From: Callorhinus ursinus
Taxonomy: Eukaryota; Chordata; Mammalia; Carnivora; Otariidae
Assembly (NCBI RefSeq): GCF_003265705.1
Contig: NW_020312967.1
Span: 1,164,879 to 1,228,878, forward strand
Direction of reading: 5' to 3'
DNA length: 64,000 nt
The notes under the pieces were generated by a model. That model saw nothing but the letters and a program-made list of their open reading frames with translations. It did not search any database and was not told the origin of the DNA. The position numbers and the translations under genes are program-made. Positions 56,040 to 64,000 of the stretch are shown piece by piece (position 1 is the stretch's first letter; each line of letters opens with the position of its first letter).

Positions 56040-56450
56040 CTAATGAATTATCAGGGAGCTCAGTCATCGAATTCTCTCTTTGCTTGGTGTACCTTTAGCA
56101 GCTGCCTACTGTTAGGCAGAGTGAAGAGAGGAATCTAATTGGGTCAAAGGCTCCAGACAGTGGCTTTGTGGACCATTGGGTCAAAGGCCTACAGGTGAAC
56201 AAACAAAGAAATGTATAACTCTGTCTTGTCATGAGAAGCCCAGATCACAAAAATAACCCGTGGCTTCAATTTAGAAAATCATGAGAGCATTAGGACCTAT
56301 AGACCTTACAACCTCTGCTATTCTTACTGCTATCAGTTACGTTTTGTTAGTCAGGCGCTATCTTCCAAAGAGAGTCATATTTCCTCTCAGTGAGAAAGAT
56401 CATTTCATTGTCACGCTTGTTCAGTCCTCCCTGGAGCAGGAAGTGGTATA
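56040..56450. other. Unique block with two nuclear-receptor-like words; candidate regulatory
   Basis: Repeat-free sequence with ATTGGGTCAAAGGC at 56138-56151 and again at 56175-56188. GGGTCAAAGGC resembles a DR1-type half-site pair (AGGTCA-N-AGGTCA). No open frame. Regulatory function is inference from sequence texture only. Confidence 0.35.
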
Positions 56451-56639
56451 ATATGTGTGCCCGATCTTTAATATACTATTTTTTTTCTTTTTTATGATTT
56501 CAACCTTGACCTCTGACTTGAGAGTCTGCTGTTTTTAAACATTAGGGTTTCTCCAGATCTTAAAGTAGAAACTACATGTCCAATACTTATGTAAAATGAC
56601 CTTGGTAAAATACATATGCCACCATATTAGCAATTATTT

Positions 56640-57260
56640 TTATTTGACATGGTGTAACCACAACCGGTAAGAACCCGTAAGCCAATAAATTGCTTTGCTA
56701 CTTGGCAGTTAGCATCTCTAGCAAAACCAACCCGAAGCTGAAGTTGCATTTAAAGTGAGTTCTTTCAGTGAGGCGAAAGAAAAAAAAAAAAAGACACGAG
56801 ATATTAATGCCCTTCTTGGAAGATGAGTTCATCCTATCTAATATGCATTAGAAATAATCTACTCATTTGATGAAAGGTTTGCAAGGCATGAATAAAGGGC
56901 CAGGCTGCTTGTCTACAGCAGCAATTAACGGAATCACACAAAGCCCATTTCAGTGGCCTATTTTCTCAGGCCAGCCATCAGTGTAATTATCCACATTAGA
57001 GGAATTTTCTGAGCTCGAGGACAGGTTCACCAGTCAAAGGGAGCTGACGTTCACTCTGGGGAATTTAACTAACTGGTTTTAATAATTCCTCATCAAATAA
57101 TCTCTAAGGTGTCAAAAGAAATCATTCCCTCTGGTCTCTATAAGGGATCAACATCTCTGTGTTGTACCAGCCTCAACACCAAGTCCTATCATGAAGTCAC
57201 TTCTGCATTCTGAGGAGCCTCTCAGAGGGGAATATGCAAATCATATTCTTGATAAAGAAG
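56640..57260. promoter_or_regulatory. Candidate conserved enhancer-like block
   Basis: No repeats and high word complexity, with many developmental factor-like words: TAATTA (56984-56989), TCAAAGG (57034-57040, TCF-like), TGACGT (57045-57050, CRE-like) and ATGCAAAT (57234-57241, POU octamer). No frame, no splice pattern. Such clustering in gene-poor mammalian DNA is common in conserved enhancers, but I cannot test conservation here. Confidence 0.35.
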
Positions 57261-57264
57261 GAAT

Positions 57265-59025
57265 AATTTTGTCCAAGTTATGAGCATGGGCATGTGTCAA
57301 AAGGTGAACTCTTTGCCCACATTTTCATAAAGAAGATATATACCAAAAAGGTAGACACACCAACACATAGGTTTGCAAATGTTACAAAAGCAACTCTCTC
57401 TCTTTCCCTTAGCCTTACGGTCATTTCCATCACTGTGAAACTCCCTGGTACTTAAAAATAATATAGCTGGGGGTGGGAAAGTCATTGTTTCTTTCACAAA
57501 AGTAATGAATTAATGAATACACATAACATACGTGCAAGCGCACACACCACACATATCTCTGACACATGGGATTTATATGACGACACAGCAGCCACGATAT
57601 AGATTTATATCTGTCTATCTATTTATCCATCTGATTTCACAGAGGGGTCCTTTAAAAAGAGATGGAGAATATCAGAAGATAGGAGCTAAGATTTATATAT
57701 ATTCATATATGTGTGTGTGCAAGTGTATGTATATGCGCAATTTTCCTGTTGATATCACATCCCTCCTTTAACATCATTATAGTGGCTCAGCATCAGTGAA
57801 CACCAAAACTGCCCTTATTAGACTAGTAAAAGAGACCAATCTTTTCTTAGATTAGATGGTTAGATTTAGATAGGCTTTTTCCCAGGTATTTTAGATCAGC
57901 AATAGAAGAGCCTAAGAGGGAGAAAGATTTTTCATTGTTCCTATTATATGGATAATGGAATGAAATATACTTGTGGCCAATTTCAACAAAGCTCAATTGG
58001 TATTTATGTAGGAGACACTGGCATGAAACTTGTCTGCTAACAATGCACAAAGTGAGGTCTCAGCCCAACAGTTTAAAGTCCTTCAAGTCCTGTGAAAATC
58101 TGATTCCCAGAGTAACCACACATATTTATTATGAAGAAAGGACACCCCTGCTCTCCACCACACCTCCACCCCAGCTATATTTCAAGCATCACTGAGTTCT
58201 CACAGTGTGAGAATTAATCAGAAGATTGAGAAAGAGTTGCTCAAATCTTTCTTTCCCCTCTGCATATTAGCCCAAAGGTGCCCTTTTTAGGTGAAATGAA
58301 GGATGAATTAGTGGTGATGAGGGAAGGGAAGATAATAATGGATATCCACATGTCGCCAAAACTACTCTGGTTAATATATCGAAGAGATATGGAGCATAAT
58401 GTAAGCTCCCATACACAGTGAGTTGGTTGAGATGCAAACTGATCTCCTCTTTGATTACTGATGGTAATTTATGGTGAAAGATACTAAAATTAAGCCACAG
58501 ACAAGGGAGCAGTCATTGTGTAGTTCTAGAAAGTTGATGCTTTTTCAAAATGCCATTCCTAACACTGTTGTGTGCATCCAACAACAAACCAATACCACTG
58601 CCACATTTAGGAAAAAAAAACATTCATGGAGAAACATGAGACTCACTTCTATATGCCAACTGAATGAGCGCAACTAATTTTGTTGTTACTGTTCCTACAA
58701 TCAGATTTACCTGATGGTATATGAAACAATGCAATCTCTTTTTTGCCAACATTCTCTGCTTAGATGGCCACTAACATCTCTCCAACATACACTCACCCAC
58801 ACATGTATCTGCACACCCAAAAGTAACTGGAATACACTTTGACCAGTTCAGCTCACCATGCCCAAGGCACAAGAGGACTGGTTCAATCATGATTATCAGT
58901 ATGGACAAAAGAGGTACAATAAGCACATTACCTTGCTGGAGTCCAACCAGCCACCACAGTATCAATGAGCATGTTTCAATCTTACAGTGTTTCTCAGACC
59001 TATCAGAAAAAGGTTGTTTTGGAAA
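57265..59025. other. No supported gene; unique-looking DNA
   Basis: Short frames (57532-57771, 57971-58195, 58471-58677) show no domain. A weak TATG/TG patch lies near 57690-57735. No named repeat. Confidence 0.45.
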
Positions 59026-59032
59026 AATGTAC

Positions 59033-59095
59033 TATGAATAATCATGTAATGCATGGTGATTAACATAACGTAATAATAAAAAAATAAAGAAAGAA
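59033..59095 (+). mobile_element. Extreme 3' end of a carnivore L1, plus strand
   Basis: 'ATGTAATGCATGGTGATTAA' and 'CATAACGTAATAATAAAAAA' correspond to the reverse of the young L1 end at about 36751-36795. Only about 60 bases precede the A-rich tail, so it is a very short 5'-truncated insertion. Confidence 0.7.
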
Positions 59096-59099
59096 GAAA

Positions 59100-60020
59100 A
59101 GAAAAGCTGGGACCATTTTTCTTCAATTTATTTAAGAGAGAATTTGAGGAGGGCTGTGTGATTTAGGAAAATCAAAAAAATCAAGCAATAGTTACCTACT
59201 GTTTACCAGCCTCATGTGAGGCCCTTGGGGAGATATACCATATGTATCTAAAGGGGCCAATAATACAGTTATGGTGAAATAGACTAACAGAGAATGATCA
59301 GTTCAAAGAGTAATAGAAGTAGAAAAGTAATATAAATAGCTGGATAAATCTTTCATATCACAGTATGGAAAGAGAGTGGCCAACAGCAATTTCAGACATG
59401 TATAATTGGTATACAACACAAAATATTGCTGGGAAATATTATTTATAACTGCAGAGTTATGTTAGGTTGCTAAGTTTGAGTATACTAGCACAGGAACTAA
59501 CTCTTAGGTGCTTGAAAGTCAGAATAAAAACAATTAGAAGCAATAAATTGTGAGGTGAGTCAGTGTGCAAGTATTGGTCAACAACTCTCTCATTAAGAAA
59601 GGCTAACTGTCACTTTCTTACAGATTTATCTGCCACTGTCTGCTTGGAAATCAATGGAACAGGTCCTGGCAACCAAGAGGATGAACAGGGGAAAAACAGA
59701 AATTCCTTCAGAGGAAAAGAGAAGCCACTGAAAATGGATGTGCTTATAGCTGATGGCTGAGGGAATACTATTAGGAGCTTTCAAGTTCAACTGCTAACCA
59801 TGCTCAGTTTATCAGGGAAGTTTCCTCCTGGGAAGACTGGGGATCCTTGAAGTACACCGAGACTAAAGACCCCAAACTTTGTTCCTGAGTCTCTACCCTA
59901 TGTTATTGGCATCTGAGCAATGGAAACACTGGAATATTTGCAAAAATGAGTCACGATGAAGAGCAGTGACCCCAAAACTCCCATAAAACTCCCATCTCAT
60001 CATATTTAACTATCTTCATT
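59100..60020. other. No supported gene
   Basis: Unrecognised sequence. Frame 59563-59760 (65 codons) has no recognisable product. Confidence 0.4.
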
Positions 60021-60037
60021 TAAAAATGTCACAGCCA

Positions 60038-60226
60038 GGGGCACCCGGGTGGCTCAGTCAGTTAAGCGTCAGACTCTTGATTTCGGCTCAGGTTATGATC
60101 TCAGGTTCTTGAGATCAAGCCCCACGTCAGGCTCTGCACTAGGCATGGAGACTGCTTAAGGTTCTCTCTCTCCCTCTCCCCAACCCCATTCTCTCCCTCT
60201 CAAAAAAAAAAAAAAAAAAAGAAAGA
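60038..60226 (+). mobile_element. Can-SINE (older type), plus strand
   Basis: GGGGCACCCGGGTGGCTCAG head, 'AGACTCTTGATTTCGGCTCA' and an 18-A tail followed by GAAAGAAAAG. Flanks AAAATGTCACAGCCA (60023-60037) and AAAAGTTGCAGCCAA (about 60226-60240) suggest a diverged target duplication. Confidence 0.94.
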
Positions 60227-60244
60227 AAAGTTGCAGCCAAAGCT

Positions 60245-61575
60245 GATGGATGCATTAATCTTTACCACAAATATTAATATGGAAGAATTATCTTTATATT
60301 TTTGCAACCAGTGGTGTTCTTAACCTGAAGGTATAGTTTTGATCACCTGAGTGATCTGAGTAATCATATATAAAATAGAACTTAGTGTTCACCAGCATTG
60401 ACAGATCTAGTGTTCAACAGTAAATGTGTTTAGACAAACCTTATATTTCTCACAAGGATATTATCACTTTCATATGTTGCCACCACTGACCAATGCTTAA
60501 GATATTTTTAATTAGACACAGAAATTTGAACAATACATTTGCTAATTATTCCTCCTTTCTGTACCTAAAAACTGTTTGGTCTATATCCAAAACAATAATA
60601 TACAAAACTTCTGACTTTACCTAGAATTCAGCCAAATCTTTTTTTAATAATAATCTAACTTCCTAGACATTTTTTATTACAAAAATGAAGCAAATAAAAA
60701 TGTTTGACCTTTAGCCATTACAAGTCTTGAATTATACAGCGCAGTGTGAAAAGTAGATAGCTGCATTGTAGAAAGGCAATTACCTTCCCTTACTTATACT
60801 ACTTCTATGTACTATTTTTTTAATAGGGACTGAATATTTGTGTGATAAGCGGGGGGAGGGAAATGTAAATCATATCATTGATTTTAAAACAAATCACTGA
60901 ACATGTCTTAGAGTCTGTAACAACACATTTATAGATGCTAATCAAATTTCTAACAAAATTTATAAGTACATACTTGTCTAAGTAATTTTTAGGAAATTAA
61001 GAATACTAAACATGGCCAAACCAATCCCCAACAATCTCTGAGACCCACATGAATATATAAAAAAGGAAAAACAAAGATCATTCATCTCAAAGGACTTAAA
61101 CAAAAGATGGCAAATCCTGGCATTTGCATGTTGATTCTTATCTCTCTCCTGCCCAAAGAAGACCCTTCCCAAAGAGCCTCAGAATTCCCCTAAACACAGA
61201 TCTGTAGGCATCATTAGCAATTATTAGTTTTTGTGTGAGATGAAAGATATTTACAACCTTTAATTTAAAACACTTCGCTGTGCCACAGGGAATAACCAGA
61301 TGAAAATAGTAACGTTTAAATATACTGTTTTGAAAACCAGAGTCAAAATATTCCACAATACCTGGCAAGAGTTACCACTAACCTGAGAAATGATGAGGTC
61401 CCTTTCCACTTTAAATCTGTTATTTATGCATTGTTTGCTTGCTTTAAATGTCCGGGGACTTGTGAGAATAGTAGCAAGGACTATCACACCTGGATTACCT
61501 GCTGGAATGACCTTTTACACTCTGAACACTTTACACGGTTTGTTTTATTGCATAAAACACTCCTACCAATATCTT
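60245..61575. other. No supported gene
   Basis: AT-rich unique-looking DNA; overlapping minus frames (60978-61172, 61138-61368, 61260-61487) and a plus frame at 61390-61626 without recognisable content. Confidence 0.45.
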
Positions 61576-61589
61576 TTAAAACTTGAATC

Positions 61590-61648
61590 TCCCCTCTCAT
61601 GCTGTTTCTCTCTCTCAAATAAATAAATAAAAAAATCTTAAAAAAAAA
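61590..61648 (+). mobile_element. 5'-truncated Can-SINE, tail region only, perfect target duplication
   Basis: Only the CT-rich end (TCATGCTGTTTCTCTCTCTC) and tail (AAATAAATAAATAAAAAAAT) are present. AAAACTTGAATC flanks it on both sides (61578-61589 and 61649-61660). The duplication shows the fragment was inserted at this length and not trimmed later. Confidence 0.9.
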
Positions 61649-61749
61649 AAAACTTGAATCAGTAAATTGCTACAAAGTTTAAGGTATATCATGAGCCCTA
61701 ACACATTCATATCCTTTGGTTAAATAGCCCTGCTTTTAGGATTTTTTTA

Positions 61750-62051
<302 letters not shown>

Positions 62052-62079
62052 TAGGATTTTTTTATTTGTGTACTCCAAA

Positions 62080-63300
62080 TATCATATTGACCATTGTAGG
62101 CATTGTGCCGGTTTTGCTGGGTTTAGCTAAATGAAGGAAACATATTAGATAGAACTCTGTCCACATATAGTTTGTTTTGAAGTAGATACAAATAGTCACT
62201 CTAATAAATGTAGTAACTACAGCTATGATAAGTCCTATGAAAGAGATGTACTGCTTCTATGAAATAATGAATTAGGGATTTGGCTTAGTTTAAGATGCCT
62301 TAAGCAGTGATATTTTGAATATTGTCTGAAGGGCAAAATGGTCATAAACTAGATGAAATGCCTGTTAAAAGTGTCAGCAAGTTCAAGTTCACAGGCCTGG
62401 AAGTGGGGAGTACAAGACCTTGATCCAGAGCGACTAGATCAGTGAGATTAAGGAAAATGTAATATAAGACAGGACAAGAAAAACAGAGTCATCAAGAATA
62501 CCATGTAGGCATTGTTAAAGAGCTTCAATTTAATCCTAAAAGAAATGAGAAGTCATTGAAGATTTCTAAGCAGGGTGGTGTCAAGATCATATTTGTGTTT
62601 CTTACAGATCACGCTTGAGTATAGTATGGGGGACAAACTGGAAAAATGTGATCATGAATGTATAATATTACAGATGTGATGTGACAGGAATTCAAATCAA
62701 GATGTGAGATATAGAAGTAGACAAATTTGAGAGATATTTAGAATACAGTATGAGTAATAGAGGCTCTAAATGAATGATGAAAAAGGAGATGGGATCCTAA
62801 ATTTTTGGGAATTCTAAATGGATGCATGATGGTGTCATTCACTGAGATATAAAATGCTTATGAAGGTGTTGGGTATGTGCATGTTGTGGGGGGGGGCACT
62901 AATAAGTTCATTTTACACTGGTTAAGAGTGATTTTCCTTTGAGTCATTGAAAAGTTGATGTCAGGTAGATAGGTATTCAGAAAAGAACTCTGGCCTAGGG
63001 AAAGAAAGTGAGTCATCTGCATACAGGTAGTAATTGAAGATGTAGGTCTGAGTGAGATTTCAGGGAAAAGACTATTAAATGAGAGGAGGAGAAACTAAGA
63101 CTGAGCCCTCAGGAATTCCAACATTTAATGCCAGTTAGAAGAATATAGTTTTGCATGTGGGACAGAGAGATTATAGTTAGAGGGGTTGTAAGTGCATTTT
63201 CTGGGTGACAAGAGAAGAAAGGGGCTCAACAGAAAGGACTCTACTCAACAAGTAAGAAGAAAATAAATAAAAGTAGACAGTGGCTTTACCAAAATACAGC
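62080..63300 (-). repeat. Long L2 LINE, antisense
   Basis: Clear order: 'GAAATGAGAAGTCATTGAAG', 'AAGCAGGGTGGTGTCAAGAT', 'CAGATCACGCTTGAGTATAG', 'GATGGTGTCATTCACTGAGA', 'ATAAGTTCATTTTACACTGG', 'TTGATGTCAGGTAGATAGGT', 'GAGTCATCTGCATACAGGTA', 'ACTGAGCCCTCAGGAATTCC'. This is a long stretch of the L2 coding region read backwards. It contains a G9 run near 62889-62897. Confidence 0.85.
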
Positions 63301-63600
63301 TTTTTCAGTGGAATTCAGAAGACAGAGTGTGCTAGTCCATAGTAGCTAGACTTGGACTTGTGGTTGATATGAGAATTTTTAGTTTTTACTTTGTATTTAT
63401 TTTTGGTGGAAAGATTTACGCACATCTCAGAAACTACTGGGAAGGGCATATTTGAAAGAGAAAGGCTGACAATTCAAAAGAGAAAAGCAACTAAAAAAGG
63501 AAGAGGTAGGAGGAGGTGGGAGAGGGCAGGGCCAAAGTGGAAGGATGTAGATACAAATGTGGAGACCTTCCACAGGTGAAGTGGCAGCTCCTCTGCTAAA
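63300..63600. other. Possible L2 continuation or unique DNA
   Basis: Purine-rich in 63470-63540 (GGAAGAGGTAGGAGGAGGTG). No supported gene. Confidence 0.35.
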
Positions 63601-63607
63601 CAGGACA

Positions 63608-64000
63608 GTGTATTAGTCAGGGTTCTCCAGGGAAACAGAACGATAGGATATATAGAGATATATAAGTGGAGGTTTATGGGAATTGGTTCATGTGGTTATG
63701 GAGGCTAAGTATGCAACAATATGCCCTCTATAATCGGGAGAAGCAGGAAAGCGGGTGGTATAATTCAGTGTTGAGTCTGAAGGTCCAAAAACCAGGAGTT
63801 CCAATGTCTGAACACAGAAGAAAATGGACATCCCAGCTCAAGAAGAAAGAGAATTTACCCTCCCTCTAACTCTGTTCTATTTGGGCCCTCAACCTACTGG
63901 CTGATACCCACTCATGTTGGTGAGGGTGATCTTCTTAACTCAGTCTCCTGATTCAAATGCTAATCTCTTCCAGAAACACCCTCACAGACACACTGAGAAA
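63608..64000 (+). repeat. Interspersed repeat beginning TGTATTAGTCAGGGTTCTCC, cut by window end
   Basis: 'TGTATTAGTCAGGGTTCTCC', 'AGGGAAACAGAACGATAGGA', 'GGAATTGGTTCATGTGGTTA', 'CATCCCAGCTCAAGAAGAAA', 'TTCAAATGCTAATCTCTTCC', 'AGAAACACCCTCACAGACAC' follow a widespread mammalian repeat of LTR/MaLR-like type in inverse orientation. I do not recall its family name. It continues beyond the window. Confidence 0.75.

Overview
The window is nuclear DNA of a carnivoran mammal, most likely a caniform of the arctoid group (bear, seal or mustelid side). The evidence is its SINEs. Sixteen near-complete or internally shortened copies, plus two tail-only fragments, belong to the tRNA-Lys-derived Can-SINE family: a GGCGCCTGGGTGGCTCAG-type head, a CT-rich middle and an AATAAATAAA...TCTTAAAA tail. 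Several carry the TCTGCCTTCRGCTCAGG / CTTGTGTTCCCTCTC variant typical of bears, seals and mustelids. Carnivore-type L1 3' ends agree. Base composition is AT-rich with few CpGs.

I find no protein-coding gene, exon, processed gene copy, tRNA, rRNA or CpG island that I can support. Every open frame is short (136 codons at most), unrelated to a family I recognise, and often runs into a repeat. The window reads as intergenic or deep intronic DNA.

Layout: 1-200 old L2. 486-2230 old antisense L1 split by a Tigger DNA transposon (itself split by a SINE) and by a second SINE. 2380-2632 MaLR LTR. 2640-11680 mostly unique with MIRs, an MLT1 fragment and three SINEs. 11690-13080 MaLR LTR containing a hAT-type element containing an ERV LTR. 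13665-14022 second MaLR LTR. 15755-19560 SINEs, a minus-strand LTR, GATA and AT repeats and a long L2. 23636-25500 nested L1s and an L2 cut by a young L1 with clear target duplications. 25515-27060 antisense L1. 29183-30020 SINE with a pentanucleotide tail, then an L1 with an inverted 5' part. 30640-33405 sense L1 broken by an LTR-like insert and a SINE. 35128-37004 CCTT repeat, LTR, young L1. 38990-40750 old HAL1/L1-like DNA. 40870-42160 LTR and two opposed SINEs at one site. 43310-47890 unique AT-rich DNA. 49270-50800 L2 with a SINE. 54380-59030 largely unique, with the best candidate regulatory blocks (56040-56450 and 56640-57260). 59030-64000 SINEs, a long GA/TG repeat, a long L2 and a repeat cut by the window end.

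Nothing here works together as a pathway. The main content is a stratigraphy of insertions plus a few candidate conserved non-coding segments, whose status needs cross-species alignment. Repeat family names come from recalled consensus patterns, so subfamily labels are approximate.
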